A stretch of 64,000 bases of DNA from Cenococcum geophilum 1.58 (GCA_001692895.1 KV748194.1:2166746-2230745), one strand, 5' to 3'; counted from the stretch's first letter, positions 45,784-60,500 are shown. Notes: generated by a model not told the origin, from the letters alone. Numbers and translations: made by a program.

Positions 45784-46628
45784 CTTATTAAATCCGCTAT
45801 TAACCCATACTTTAGCCTTATGTGTTATCTATATAGTATATATATAGAATAGTATATAAGTTATTAGTATAGGTTATTACTAGTAGGTTACTAGTAGGTT
45901 ATAAACCTTAGTTAAATAGACCCTAGTTATAAACGGGCCTATTTTCTAATATAAATAATTTACTAAGCTAGTATAGAGTAACGGACTAGGTTTAGGAAGG
46001 GTGCTTTTTAAATTAAACTTTATTACTAGCGTACGCTATAGCCTCGCCTATAGGTTACTAGTATAGCTAGGTTATATTAGAGTATAGCTTATATAGAATA
46101 CCGATAAATTAAAACTTTACCCTATATATATGCCGTAGTTTTTACCATAAGCGTTACTTATTCTTTAATCCCTTAGGACGTCCTTTGCTCCGCTTTAATA
46201 TAGGTTATATTTTAGTAGCAGCGCTTACTTTTCGCCTACGCTTTAACTATAAGGCTAGGGTATTCCGCTTACGGTACTTATCTAATAATTATTAACAGTT
46301 CTTAAGTTCTATCTTATATTTCTATTTATTATACTTATTTAGCTATCCTAGCTATTTAATAAGGTACTATAGTTATCTAGTATAATCCTAGTAGGTAATA
46401 ATTACTTCTACTTCTTAGCTACCTTTTTTAAGCTCTTTTACTACTAGGGGTTAAAACCTAGGGCGTAACCTATAAGGCTTTAATAGGAAGATATAAAAGA
46501 CTAGGTAAAGCCGTACTATAATAGGTAGAAGCTCTAGCTTATATACTTACTGCCCTACACGCTCTAGGATTTAAAACGGTCCTATAAACTTATAGTTAAG
46601 CTTTTTATAGGGATGTTTTGTGCGAATA
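45784..46628 (-). pseudogene. Element G fragment 3: integrase C-terminus and chromodomain region
   Basis: Minus-strand reading continues from 49109 across the P insertion as SSKNIRTKHPYKKLNYKFIG, a Gypsy integrase C-terminal signature. Then come KLELLPIIVRLYLVFY and a chromodomain-like tail near 46,300. The part left of 46,200 is non-coding and probably 3' UTR/LTR, ending at E's insertion site. Confidence 0.75.
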
Positions 46629-49107
46629 ACGTGGTTAATAGGGTTTTGACCGCTCCCTGAGTTATAACTGCTTTAAAAATCAAAATTCGCCAAAATGCTG
46701 ATTTGGTGGTAGGTAACCAGTAAAAGCCATCGCAAGTCATCGCATCGTTGGTAAGAAGTCTTAAAGCCATATATATATTATAGAGTCTATATAAGGTCGA
46801 TTTTTGGCGTTTTAGAGTTTAATTGGCCACTGAGTTAGCTCTTAAATATTGCTAATTAATTTGGGCTCCTTATCTGACGACTCTTCGTTACTTAAATTGC
46901 TTATATTATTATTCTCCTGCCCTTTTTATAGGTCCTCTAGTAGAGCAGCTTCTTTTACTGCCTTCTTAGCGGCCTCCTGAAGCTGCTTAATAAGAGCTGC
47001 AGCTGTAATAGCGGCAGTAGAGGCCTCTTCCGCCCGCGTCTGGAGCTTATCCGCAGTTAATTGTTTTAACATTGCATAATTAGCTGCTATATTAGCCGCT
47101 AATTAAGCTTCTTTAGTATGCTTTCTATAAGCTATATTAGCAGCAGTAAGGGAGTCCTTTTGTACCGCCTTGGCTATCTTTCCTACCTCCCCTGCCTCTC
47201 TACGGTGAACCTTAGCCAGCTCCTTTATATTAGCAACCCTTTTCTAGGCTGCCTTTCTAGCCTTAACTTGCTGCTTAGTAAGCTCTACTACTACCTAATA
47301 ATCCTTTTTAAGCTATTTCTTAGTAAGCTAGGCTTACTCTTTAGCCTTCTAAGCGGCCTCTTTAGTAGTAGTAAGCTCCTTTACTGCTTCTAAAGTAAGA
47401 ACTGATTTAGTAGAGAGTACGTTCCGTTTACGCTTCTTCTTAGCCTTCCTCTCCTTAGTATGTTGCTAAAGATTGTTGTTTTTAACTTGTATAAGCTTAA
47501 GGCCTTCCTCTAAAGACTATAAGTGTTGCATTAATTTTAAGACGACTACCTCTATTGCCTGTGGCGTAGTTTCTAAATAAAGAATTGTATGCGTATATTA
47601 AGCTTAAGCATGCTTATTATCTAGCGGGGGAGGATATATAGGGGAGGACAAGATTGTCGCCACTATATAGCAAGGTGGAGGTGTAGATAGCTTAATAAAT
47701 ATAAACCGTTTGGAGTAGTGCGCGAGGGCTCGATTTGGGTTAAAGGGAAGGAGGCCTATAGCCTTAAAGGCGCTCCTAATCAATTCTAGAGTATATACTT
47801 GCGGCTAAATCTCATCAAGTATATATAGAAAGTAGTCTCTATTAATACTGGTAATACCGCAAGCTATAAACTTATTAACTTTAAATAAATATAGGCGCTT
47901 AAGAACTGAAAATATAACTAAGTTTAATGGCTATAGGAGGTGGGTTAAATATAGGGGGAGGTAGATTAGTATAATCTTCTTTAATTAGTAAAACTTAATA
48001 AATATAATATTAATATGGCTACTATAGCCGTTCATAATTAGGAGTTAATAGCCGTTATATTTACTATTAGTTCCGTTTTTAGCTGCCCTCTTCTATACCT
48101 TAGTTCGTTAGGTATAGCGCTTAAAGTACTTTAGCCATCGCACGCTAAGCTCTTAATTTAACTATCCATTTTTACTTATTGCAATTATACATTCCCCTAT
48201 AGTCTTTTTAGCTTCCTGCTATAGCAAATCTATATATTGGCGTCCTTTAAAGATAATAAACGGTGAAATCGTCTGCCTATATATACCGATTAAATTAATT
48301 TATAAGACCTACTCCTTAGAGCCGTTAATTGTTTTAAAATTAATAATATTGCCTCTTAATATAACTACCTTGGCGCTATAAGTAAAGCCTATAGCATAAC
48401 TAGTTTCATCCATATTCTATATATTAGCGTCGTTAATATTATACTAGGTCTTAGCTCTAGAGTAGTTAGTAAAAAACCGCTTAACTAGGGTAGGATTGTT
48501 GCTAGTAATAGCGCGTTCTAAGCTAATTAATTATATATAGTAAGTCCAAAGCTCTTCCTGGTGTCTTAGAAAAGATTATATCTAATTTTTACCTAATAGC
48601 GCAATTTCGTAATAGCAAGGGAAGTTAGAATTTTCTTACTAAAGGATAAGGGAGGCAATCGTCTAAATTGTATAAAATTAATATAGAAACCTAGCTTTGG
48701 CAAGGTATATATAGTATTAAATAATTACCGCCTCGCCAGCGGGAGTTATACGGTATTGGTTAGTATGGGCGACTTAGTAAGATTAGTGTTTAACCCAAAG
48801 TCGTTTTTAAAAGGTAGTAGGAGGAACTTTATAGGCATGCGCGTAGGCTTAGGGGCTGCAATATAAGCCACCTACTTGCTAGGTAGTAAGAGCAGCTTAT
48901 ATACAGTCTTCCGTACCTAGCGCTTAAGGCTAATAAGGCATAGGTATAGATTGGTGGTGTATTTCGTAGAGTTAAGATATAAGAAAGTCAATTGTTTACT
49001 TCTAAAGCGGTAGTATACTTCTTTAGGTAATAAGCTAGCTATAAGAAGCAAGCGGTCTACTAGCGCGGTTATAACTTAGGGAGTAGTCAAAACCACATTA
49101 ACTACGT
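46629..49107 (-). mobile_element. Element P: Fot1/pogo-type (Tc1/mariner) DNA transposon
   Basis: 2,479 bp with about 43-bp terminal inverted repeats (46629-46671 and 49065-49107; both begin ACGTrGTTAAT and contain GGTTTTGAC and CTCCCTrAGTTATAAC). TA flanks both ends (46627-46628, 49108-49109). Removing P and one TA restores the integrase frame of the host G. It carries a degraded minus-strand transposase. Confidence 0.88.
46860..48960 (-). pseudogene. Element P transposase remnant (CENP-B HTH plus DDE_1)
   Basis: Read leftward. An N-terminal HTH_CENPB-like region is near 48,740-48,560 (IASLIL; RHQEELWTYY). The DDE_1 domain begins with NMDETSYAIG and AKVVILRGNIINFKTING near 48,420-48,330. 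RWLKYFKRYT, MNGYSSHINIIFI and LTHLL (near 48,140-47,940) cover the middle and end of the catalytic core. A Lys/Glu/Ala coiled coil (KQLQEAAKKAVKEAALLE) lies near 46,930-47,000. Many TAA/TAG stops. Confidence 0.8.
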
Positions 49108-50258
49108 TATTCTTAGAGGAGAGTAGGACTTGTTTACTAATGGCGAAGTGCTTAGCTAGGTAGTAACAATTGTAGTATTTTACCTAAAGCTTTTAGGCGT
49201 GTATTATTAACGCTACCGCTACCTTATATATAAGGCGCAGGCGTTATAGATGTATCTTTATAAGTTAAACATTAATTAACTTAAACCCCTCCCTACCTTA
49301 CTAGGCGTCTTAAACGCTATCTAGGACTCCGTCTAAAACGTTTAGTAGCTAGCTATAGGCGAGCTTAATAGGGGAACGCTTTATTATAGTATAGACCTTA
49401 GAGTTATAGGTAAAGGCTATTTCTTTAAGTAGGGAGGCCTAATTAAACTATTCCTAGTTTGTAAATATATATAGATATACCTTAAGCTCCTAGTTCTAAC
49501 GCTCTATCTAACTATTTATTTATTAGTAGAATATAGTGCTAAGTTTATATTAAACGCGGAGATAGTAGTATATAGTGCTTTAGTACTCGCTTATAAATAT
49601 ACTACCCCTATTAGAGATAATATTATCTAGAGGCCCTATTTACGTAAAGACTCTAAATAAAAGTTCTATAAGTTGCGTAGCATTAATTTTCTTACGTACT
49701 AGATAGTAGCGCACTAGCTTTATAAAATGGTCTATAAGAATAAAAATAGAGTTATACTTTACGCTATTAGAAGTCTTAAACCCTAGAAAATCTATAATAA
49801 AGTTAAGTAAATAATAATATTAGGCTCGGGTAGGGACCTAAAGAGGCTATAGCTTACTATAGGGTTTATAGCGGCGCGATTTAAAGCGTTAGTAGGTATT
49901 ATAATTATCTAGGTATTTATAGAGGTTATAGGTAAGGCCGTTCTAAGTATACTTTTACGTAATTACCTTAAAAGTATAGTTAAAACTATAGTAGCCGCCT
50001 ATAGAATTGTCATAATTCTGCTTAAGGATCTCCTATTATAATAGTATATAATTTAGCACCTAAACCTTATTATTTTACCTTAGAAGTCCTTAATTATTAA
50101 GGGTATAGTTCTTATTACTAGTAAAAACTTATTTTTAGGTTAACTAATTATATATAGAGCGTATAAAGGCGTCTCTTTTTTATACTCTATAAATAAAATT
50201 AACTAGTAACTTAGGGGGGTATTCTAAAAATGCCGGTTTAGCTAAAGTAGCTACTACT
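49108..50258 (-). pseudogene. Element G fragment 2: integrase core
   Basis: Minus-strand reading gives FIIDFLGFKTSNSVKYNSIF, IDHFIKLVRYYLVRKK, GPLDNIISNRGSIFISEY and, beyond, HFAISKQVLLSSKNI, the Gypsy integrase catalytic core. It joins fragment 1 (60892 onward) across element C, and fragment 3 across P. Confidence 0.8.
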
Positions 50259-50259
50259 A

Positions 50260-50524
50260 TGGTGGTGTGATTTGGCCCCTAGATTTAATATCTAGATTAG
50301 GCATAGCTTTGGGAGAGCCCAGGCCTTCTATAAGTTATATAGATTGGTCTAAAGCCTTTAGAGTCTTCAATAACTTAGACAGGCACGAGGGATATAAAAT
50401 ACACTCTTTTCTTCTCTTCTTACTAACTGCTTTCCTACTAATTTTCACTAACTGACTACGACCGACCGACAGACCTAACAGCACTGTGACTTACTATCTA
50501 AGAGGGACCGCGTATACTACTACA
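50260..50524 (+). repeat. Element C 5' LTR
   Basis: It starts TGGTGGTGTGATTTGG and ends ACTACTACA; 265 bp. Just inside is TATGGCATTCCACGTGG, a plausible primer-binding site starting with TGG. Confidence 0.85.
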
Positions 50525-50996
50525 TATGGCATTCCACGTGGGGACGACGGCAAGCTCTTTGGATTAGAAGTCCAGCGCTATATACATAGGAGACGTATAG
50601 GAACGTGCTGCAGCCACAGAAGGACTAAAAACTGTTAAGTCACCATTACCGGAAGCCGTTAAGTCACTAATAGGTACAGAAATTAAGCACGGAACTACTA
50701 GCGACGTACGCGCAGATACTACTATTATTAAGATAAGTTAACAATACTCTTAGAGATTGTTATCTAAGATATATAGTAGACGGAATAGACGACTAGGAGT
50801 AGGAATATAAGTACGGGGTACGGTAGGACGGAGGATAAAAGAGAGGGTTATAATACATTAGGACCAGCAGAAAGAAGTCTTTAATTTTTTATTTATTATA
50901 TTTGCAACGATCTATATAATTTTTCTAGCATTTATATAAGCCTCCCTTAAATTTATAAGAGTAATAGTAATAGGACCGATAAAGGGAATACTAGGG

Positions 50997-53900
50997 ATGC
51001 TAGGCCCATTCTATAATGACGGCGAAGAAGAAAGTAGGCAGCCTGTTAACCTATAAAGTTTTCCTAACCTAGAGGATGCGGTACTAGACCTAACTTCTGC
51101 AACATCTAGAACTAATAACCTTTAGTAAAAAGAGGATAAGAACTAGGAGGTTAACTTACCTATCCTAGGAGAAACTGCTAGTCCATTACCTTATAATAAA
51201 CTACTAATAGAATAAGATAAGGTATATATTATAGCCTAGCCTATACTAGCTCTAGGAACTCTAGGGACTCCTTACTTTATAGAATAAAACGTATTATAAT
51301 TTATCGAACAGTACAAGCGACTATATATTCGGCACCGTGTTACAAACAATAAGAAGTATTAAGGACTTTTAGAATATTGCGACTATTAAATAGGGACCTA
51401 GATCTAAAGTCTACCTAAGTTTATTATTAGTAGATAGACGGAACTTATAGGAAGGCTTCGGACAGACTACCGAGGAAGTAACTACTTTTAATAAGTTAAA
51501 ATAGTAGAATTCTTGGAAGCGTATATACTATAGTGCAGGAATAACCCACCTAGTAGTATACGCGAGTACTATAGATAATTCACACTAATTTCCTAAAAGG
51601 TTACTAAAGCTAGTAATTTGGAAAACCGTAAATAAGGATACTGGTTTGCAAAAGGACTCCCATTTAAATATTAAAAATATACTATAACTAAGACAGGAGC
51701 TAACCCGGATAGATAAGAGTCTTTTAACTTTTACCTGCTAAGGAGGGCTGTAGAAGACAGGCTTAATTTATATAAGGGCGTAGACTGCTTATTAATAATG
51801 AACCCTAAGGAGCAAGGTCTCCGTTAGCTGGTTAAACAATTCTATAAGTAGTAGCCAGCTATATTAAACCAGAGAGATACTACTCTTTAGCCGCCTATAG
51901 TCTCTTAGCTAAATAAGTTAGTAAGTGCCCGTTAAATAACCTAAGAGACGGACCCTAAGCTAGAGAACCTTACTAGTTAACTCCGGAAGCTTAATCTTAG
52001 GATAGTTAAATTAGTAAGCATTACATCTTTAATAACGTTCCTTAATAGGATTCGCTAAGACCCGATATAGTATATATAGCTCCTAAATAAGGCGTTAGTG
52101 CGTTAAGAATAAGCAGGTTTATAACTAGTAACGAATAATAACGGACTGCTGCTATTCTATAAGGGGGCGCTATAAGAGCGATATAAGCTAGGCCTAGGAA
52201 GGTATAGAGGATTAGGAAACTTTAGTATATACTAGGTATAAGCTAAGACGTGTTATAGATATAGAGGCCCTTATTATTTTATTAACTAATACCTAGAGCT
52301 TTAAGAACTAGTTAGCCGGGGGTTCCTATATATAAATAAGAACAACCGAATCTGCACTAAAATATATTAGCGCCTAGGAAATCCACTCCTGTATTTACCG
52401 AGCAACTATTAAATTTAGTTTATTAAAGACTAGCTAAGGCAGAATGCGAATATTAATTCTAATGTGACGGTAATAGGTATCTAACTAAACGCGTCCTTAG
52501 TAGAGCTTGTAGAAAGCAATAGCGCTAAAAGTAAAGAAGAGCTTAGCAAGTCCTGAGAAGATGTGTATTAAGTAAAGTCGGTATATGTTAATCTAGTAGG
52601 AGCAGCAACCTAGTCGTAGCCTATGACATAGTTATACAATCTTAGGAAGCCGAGAGGAGACGTAAGGGTAACAAAACTACCTCTAAAACCGACTAGTTTA
52701 TAACCGGTAATAGTTTGAAATATATAACTAGGAGGATATATCTAAATCGCACTATAACTATAGTGGTAGGCCTCCTAATTACTAGTAAGTAATAAGGAGA
52801 CTAATAAAATGGACTATGTTAAATAGCTAAAAAGAGAAGTAGAATAAGGAACGGAAGTAACTGCGACCGCTAAAGCACCGCGACTAAAGCCGGTTAGGAT
52901 AATGGATATACTAAAAGGGAACATCCTAAGCTTAACCGTAATGGTGGATAAGATCTTATTAAAAACTATTAAAGTTACTATTAGTGACTGCCTTATGTAT
53001 ATACCTAAAGTCGCAAGGTTATTCTTTAAGCCTCTTCCGCCACCTTTTATAGAGCCTTACCAATAAAAGCAAGAGGGTGTTAAGGCATCTATATTATCGG
53101 CGTACCTGATATTTTATGCTAATTAAGCTGGCTTAATAACTATAGAGGTAGACCAGATTAAACGGGAAGCAGAATTCACCTAGTTTTGACGATGATGTCT
53201 AAAGGTAGAAGCACAGATAGGAGACAAAAGGGTTAAGTGCTTAATTAACTCTGGAGCGGAGCTTAACCTTATTAAGGAAAGTGTGGCTCTTAATACGGCT
53301 TGCCGATATTAAGTCTGCCCCTATAGTTATAGGGCGCATGTCTAACGTCTGCAAATAGGACTTAGTCTAAGTTCATTGGATTAGTATATGCAGCCCCTAT
53401 AGTTATAGGGGACGTCTTAATATTTACGACTTTTATTACTGTGGGAGAAATGTTATATAAGGTAATACTTAGTAAGCCGTAGTTAGTAAGGGCTAGACTA
53501 GTAATGTAGCGAACCGCAATAGGCCAGGTATCTTATATTATTTAATTAGAAGATAGCGGAGTTAAAATAAGGTTCTTAATATTTTATAAGGACGTAATAT
53601 TCCTTAGACTAGATAAAGGAATTAGTATAGGCAGTAGTTTAGAAAATATGTAACCGGTATAACCGCTAAGATTATATCCGGGGTTACTTATAACCTAGCA
53701 TATTAGAATAAAGAGGATACTAAGGATAAAGAGGAGGGAAATAAGGTGCGACTTCAATAAGGGCGTCTACTATTTTAGATATCCGCTGAATAGGGTAATT
53801 AACGGGAAGAAGAGTATAACGCTGGATAGAGAGAGCTTAACAGCAAAACGTTAAAGGAAGTCCTAAAGAAGTACTTGGGAGGAAGGTAGAAGCTAGTGTT

Positions 53901-56900
53901 TAAAGCAAAGGCTAGATCCCTTATATATTAAATATCAAAAATAACGGATTTATTTATAATATAAATAGAAGGCTATAGGAGTAAGGCCTGATAGAACGCT
54001 ATAAGTATAGCAACTGCGTATAAATGAAAGGCAGAGAAAGTCCGCCTAGTTAATTTGTTAGCACCAGACAGAACGGTTATAGGAGAAATAATATAGTGGC
54101 GAGAAGTGGCCTTGTATTAGTAAAAGGCGTCTATTTAAGGGTTGCCCCTTAGTCTATATAATTATTTCCTTAAGCCGCGGTATACTAAGCTGGCCTATAG
54201 TATACGGCTAAAGCCAGAATAATTAGAGCGCGTGATTATAGGGGACCTTTAGCTAAGAGAATGAGAAATCTTTAAGGCTATATTATTTAACCGAGAAGAA
54301 GCTCTAGTATAGGAGTTCTCTAAGATGGGTCGTGTTAGCAGAGACGTAACTCTACTATTAAAGATTAAGACTGTACCGTATAAAGTATAGTAAGTGCTAA
54401 ACTTCCCTATACTAAGGGCCCTATAAGGGGAAGTAATAAATATATTATAAAAACGACTAGCTTAAGGGACTCTAGAATATTGCGAAAGCCTATATAGGAA
54501 TTTATGGTTTCTTATAAGTAAAAAGGAATATAAGAAGTACCGGCTAATTAACGCGGCGATAAATATTAACTAAGTGACTATTAGGGATGCAAATCTACCG
54601 CTATATGCTAATGAGTTTTCTAAGGAGTTTGTGGGGTGTAAGGTTATATCTCTAGTTAACTTCTTCTCTAAATATAACTAATTAGAGCTAGATGTAGAAA
54701 GCAGGAACCTAACGGCCTTTATAATACCTTTAGGACTTCTATAATAAATGACGGTACCTATAGAAGGAATAAATTCGGTAGCCTAGTTTATAAGGACAAT
54801 TACTAAGATTCTAGAGCGACATATCCCATACTATACCTTACCGTTTCTGGATAATATTATAGTAAAAGGACCATAGATAGTATATAATGGAGAAGAGAGC
54901 CTTTTAGGCGTGCGTAGATATATTCTAGAATATATTATATAGCTAGATAGAGTACTTGCAGATTTAGAACGAGCTAGGTATATAATCTTAGGCGTAAAGT
55001 CTTATTTCTGCAAGGACGAGATTATAGTGGTTGGTTACCGCTATAATAGAAAGGGGCAATATCCGGAAAAGTCAAAAGTTATAAAGATTATTTACTAGAG
55101 AGACTATAAAGACGTTATATCTGCCTAAGTATTTATAGGAGTTATTATATATTACTAAATATGGATAGAAGACTTCGTAATAAAAGTAGAGCTAATCTAC
55201 TAACTACTATAAGTAAACGTTCTGTTTGTATAGGGTATAGAGCAAATAGCCGCTATAAAGACTCTAAAGCATATAATTACTACAGCACCCGCGTTAGTTT
55301 AGCTGGATTATAGTAAGGGGGCTAGGCTAATTGTTCTCGCCGTTAACGGATGTAAGAATGGGTAGGGATGCGGTCTTATGCAACTGGACGTATAAGGTTA
55401 TCGCTACCTATGTTAATATAAGAGCGGCATCTAGTCTTAAGTGGAGTAGAAGTACGATTTAGGAAAGCTTAAATATTAAGCATTACTGTATGTATTAAAG
55501 AAGTGTCGAGTGTACCTATACGGCGTCCGCTTTACAGTTAAGACGGATGCAAATACCTTAGTTATATAACTAAATTATGCTGCCACCGATTTACCAGGAG
55601 CCTTAATAATATAATAGCTAGCATAGATTTAGTTATAGGACTTTAATATTAGGTATGTTCTAGGGAAGAAGAATAGCCTAGCTAATGGACTATCATAATA
55701 ACCACTAGATGGCGAACGACCTAATGAGCCGACTAAGGATATTAAAGAGTTTATTAACTGCGAACTAAGTGCTTTAGATTATACGGCTAGCCCAATTAAA
55801 ATAGAGGTGGATCTGCTACTAGAAGACTCGTATTTAGGGGAGTTTTAGAAGATTATAAAATGGCTAGTGACCTTATAACATCTAGAAGAAATAAATACTA
55901 AAGAATTTAAAAAGTTTAAATGATATACGCTAAAATTCCTAGTGCGCAATTAACAGCTCTTCCGCTAATAGTTAAAAAATGTGCTAATGTAAAGGGTAAT
56001 TAATAACGAAAATACTTAGTAAGAGATCATCAAGAACCTTTATAATTGGAGTGGATATTATAGATAAAAAGGAATATATTAAAGAGTCTTAAATTAATAT
56101 TGGTGGCTAGGACTATGGGATTAGATATTGTAGTATATTAAGTTGTGCCCGTAATGCTAGGAACGACAGCTAGAATAAAAAGAAGAAGTAATACACCCTA
56201 TATAGGAGTCCATTTTATGGCACTAAGTAACTATAGATATTATATTTATGCTAATAACTCATCTCGGTTTCTAATACCTAGCTACTGCTTAAGAATATAT
56301 ATCTAGATGGGTGGAAGCTCAAGCCCTTCAGAAAAAGGATATAAAAAGCGTGGCAAAGTTTCTTTATAAAGACGTTATCTATAGATAGGGAGTATTCGGA
56401 CAGCTTTCTGTAGATAGTAGTGGAGAAAATGCTAATATAACCGCTGCGCTTGCGGAGCTCTATAATATTAAAAGGGTTATAGCTTCTGTATATCACCTAT
56501 AGGGATAAGGCTTAATAGAGCGAGGATATAAGCCTATAGTAGACGCTTTAGCAAAGATAGATGGCTTATAGCTGGACAATCTCTATACTATTTTATAGGT
56601 AGATAAAACAACCGTTAAGTAACCTACGGGAATAACGCTAGTGAGAGTTATATGCGGATATAAGTATGTCCTTTTTATTAAACTTTATATACCTACTTAG
56701 CAAACGCTGCCCTAGTAAACAGTCTGGACCACTGTAGAGCTACTAGCACTTTATACAAAGCAGTTTAACCAAAGAGATATAGATATGTAAGAGGCTATCG
56801 CGCGTATAAGACGACTAAGGGAGGCAAATAAAGAATATTTTAATGATATCTGCTATATTCGCTAGGACGTATTTAAGGTTAGGGATATAGTTATGCTTTA

Positions 56901-57285
56901 TAACGCGTAACTTAAGTAAGACTATTCTAGCAGTTGTAAGTTGGATTTAAAGTGGCTGGGCCCGTTCCGTGTACGTAAGAGTCACCCTTATAAAGGATGG
57001 TACTTAATTAAGGATCTTAATGGTACACTGTTCCGTAATTAAACTCCTAGAAATAGATTAAAGAGGTTCTATTAATAATAGATATCTAAAGTCTACTAGG
57101 AAGACCAGCTCAACTAATTAGGCGGAACTATGCTATAAGAAATAATAGTAGAGCCAGAGCCTAAGAAAGATATGCAAAATCCACTAGTATCGCAACGCCG
57201 CGTAGTTTAAGAAGTGCGCGTTTTAAAAAGATCGGTTAACAGAACTAAGTACGAAATATTTAACTAGGGGACAGTTAAGTTCTAC
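50997..57285 (+). pseudogene. Element C gag-pol remnant
   Basis: Gag starts MLGPFYNDGEEE at 50997 and includes a CYRYRGPYYFINQYLEL knuckle-like block near 52,250. The protease motif VKCLINSGAELNLI near 53,235 has the catalytic Asp codon changed to Asn. The RT region runs from RLINAAININ near 54,540 to the active-site block FLDNIIVKGP at about 54,844. RNase H is near 55,320. Integrase follows with SRWVEAQALQKKDIKSVAKF near 56,310 and LIERGYKPIVDALAKIDGL near 56,515. This FLDD..VKGP type forms a distinct fungal Gypsy group. All copies of stops are RIP-like. Confidence 0.82.
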
Positions 57286-57599
57286 GGTGGGGGAGGGGAT
57301 GTAGATAACAGCCGTGCAATTCTTTTATTTGCCGTATTTTCTAAAGCTCTTTCTATTGCGCGTTCTTATTTGCTTTTTTAGTTAGGAATCTAATGCGTAT
57401 TAATAGTAAGGTAAGGGTAGAAGAATGTTTACAAATAACCACATAGTATTATTCACTGCAAAGATATTAGTTCCGCTTACCGCCTTTACTAAGCTAATAG
57501 CGATTTTCTATGCCGGGCATAGAAAATTATAATTGGTCTATTTAACGATTAGAGCCGGCAGAACTCTATACTGCTACCTAGATTTAGTAGACTATTTAG

Positions 57600-60500
57600 A
57601 TTAGAAAACCCTATTTAGAACTTTACCTTTTTGCCCTTAATAAACCTTAGAGATAATTATAATTAGCTAAAGCAGAAACTAAGCAGAATTAAGAATAACG
57701 GTATACTTATTATATCTTTATCTAATAGACCACTGGTCCTCTATAAAGGAGCTAAGTAATAGATTAGTGACGTCCTAATAGAAGTCTAAGGCTTCGCGGT
57801 TAATTAGCGTCGAGTAGTGCTTATCTAAATCTATAACGGGATTTTGCTCTTATAAGAAAACTACGTAAATATAGCTAGTGTAGTAGTTAATTTTATTAAC
57901 CAAGATAACGGACTATAAGTATCTCTAGGAAAGGACGCATTTATATTAATCTTTAAGGACATCTCTAACGTTAGTAAAATGGCTGAAGATTAGAGAAACC
58001 AATATAACGAAGCTAGAGAAACCATCCGAAAGGCCTAGGGATAAGATGCTCTTAACAGACCGCTAAAATACGCAGTCTCCTATAATTTCCTCTCTGTCGT
58101 TTAAAAGCTCGCAATATACCTACTTCTTAAAGTTATAGTAAGAGTTAATGAAGCTCTAATCGATAGGCTCGAATATCTAGGATATGGTATTAAGAATACT
58201 ACTTAACTACAGCCGACCGATTTTACGCTCGTATTTAAGATATTAGAAAGGGCAATATTAGACCAGGTGGTGAATAAGTATGGTTTAAGAAGACACTTAA
58301 CTAGCTTTCTTATTCTAAATAAGGACCTACTGCTAAGAAGTAGGAGACTAACTACCGTGGGACTAGAGGTCACTAATATCGGAATTAGATAAGTAGGAGA
58401 GAGCTTAGCTCTTATACTGCGAATATATTTACGGCATGCTTCTAACGTAATAAATCCCTTAGCCTTTTAGCCATTAACACCTGTTTAAGGAGGAGGCGTT
58501 AGTATTATACCAAGCCCGTCTTAATAAGGATCGCCTATATTAGTTGACTCACCTTTATTATCTATAAACGAGAGCATTCTCGCAGCTAGAACGCCTGTTG
58601 GCTCGCCCCTATAGCTGCCAGTATCTTTATTAAAAAGGAATCTAAAAAGGGGGCTAATAATTACTTATCTGGAAGTAAGAGGGCTAGGAGTAGAATTAAT
58701 ATTTAATAAGAACATTATTAAGCTAAAAGATAATGTGGAGTATATTAAGGAGGCTATAGATACTATAGTGGTACTCTGTGTAAAATAAGGATGCGACTGT
58801 AAGGATAATGTGCTAGCATATTTTAAGGTGTCCCTAAATTAAACTACTAAAATCGAACTAATAGAGGTTATAAAGCTCTTACGCAGCTAGTATAGGGCGG
58901 CTGGTTTTAATCTGGAGATATATAAGGTCTACTAGATATATACTTAAGTAATAGGAGGATATATAGGTTTGGCGATAAAAGGTTTAAACTATACCGCACT
59001 ATATTACAGACTCCGTTTAATATATTACGCCTATAATTACCTTAGCACTATAAAGACCAATTCTACTATATACTCCTAGTTTAGAAAGGCTTATAGACCT
59101 CTAGTTCCGTCCAATTCCTTAGAACTATATAAGTTTATTTATAACTTAGCGCTAAGGTTTTCCTATAATAGAGAGGCTTTGCTTAATTGGATGATATTAT
59201 TAAAAGACTAAGAAGTATAGCAGCGAGAAGGATCCGTGATTTTAAACGTGTTTAGATGGTGGTGGGATTTTAGCATCTTAATAATAATTAATAAGGAAAT
59301 GCGTATATACCGCCATTATCAGCGTCTAATTAATAGGCGGCTAAATTATGGCTAATTAAGAATAATGGTCCACGGTTTTTACTAGCAGCTAATAAAATAA
59401 GATCCTCAGTATTATTATCTCTATTGCGCTTTTAGGCCTAATAATTAGTAGCAACTCATTTTCTACCCTTATTATGCGAAATTCGCGGTTAAAGGAGACT
59501 CTACAGCGTTCCGCTATATTAACGTTAATATTCCCTTACTTCTTAAAAGTGGATACGGTGCCAATATAATTTAAGGAAGCGTTTCTTTAGATAATAAGAC
59601 TGAGGACAACTGCATAATTATTCTACCCGGCATATATTATTACTTAGAATTATAGTAGGCAGATCTTAAAGCGTGAGGATCGACTAAGGGCAACGGATTT
59701 ATGCATAAAATCTCAGACTATAACTAGACTACTAAGGATGTAGAGAAATATGCGACCGACTGGGTAGCTTAGCCTTATAAGAAAGGAGATGTGCGTATAA
59801 CTATGCCTTACCTTCCTTATAGAGCAAAAGGACCTTTAACTAGGACCTAGCAAATAATGCTACCATAGTTCGTTGGCATTTAGGATAATTATAATAACCT
59901 TAAGGTTACGGAAGGAGGAACCTGGGTAGAGCTAGCAGATATATACTAAGACTTAAAAGCGCCGCCCTATACGCCATCTAGACATGCCAATCTTTATGGC
60001 GTAATCCTATACTGCTTCCCTACTGCAGTTAAACTTATAGCTGCTAGCGCCTTATTTAACGCTCTTTTGGGTAGACGGCAATGGGATTCTCCGGCGGTAA
60101 TTTAAGATTATAACCTTTTTCTTAATAGCAATAGGAACGAAGTTAGGAAATGGATATATTCCTACCGTCTTAGGGCTGTTAAAAACTATAAGGATGCGTT
60201 TTAGCTTATATATACAACCGAAATAGAGCGCTTTAATAGCCGCTTATACTTCTACTACGTTAATAATAGAATCAATCCTTTAACTATTGCAGTAGACCTA
60301 AGTAGAGTGCCCCCAGTTGTTGCAGAAGGACAGAGTTATGCGGAGTTACTTAAAGAATTATAGGATAGAACTAAGCAAATAGAAGGGCGCGAAAGAGCTA
60401 TATTATCTGAGAGCCGCTAGTCTAAAGTCTCTTATGCTGCTCAGCTAAATAGATAAGAATGGCCTCATTTAACCAGAACGGAGTCTCCTCGTTTACTATC

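Noticed and set aside
46582..46770. 62-codon minus-strand ORF
   Set aside because: It crosses the left end of element P and joins host integrase to the TIR; accidental.
50267..50455. Small plus-strand ORFs at 50267-50455 and 60608-60817
   Set aside because: Both lie in the LTRs of element C and are repeat copies of the same non-coding sequence.
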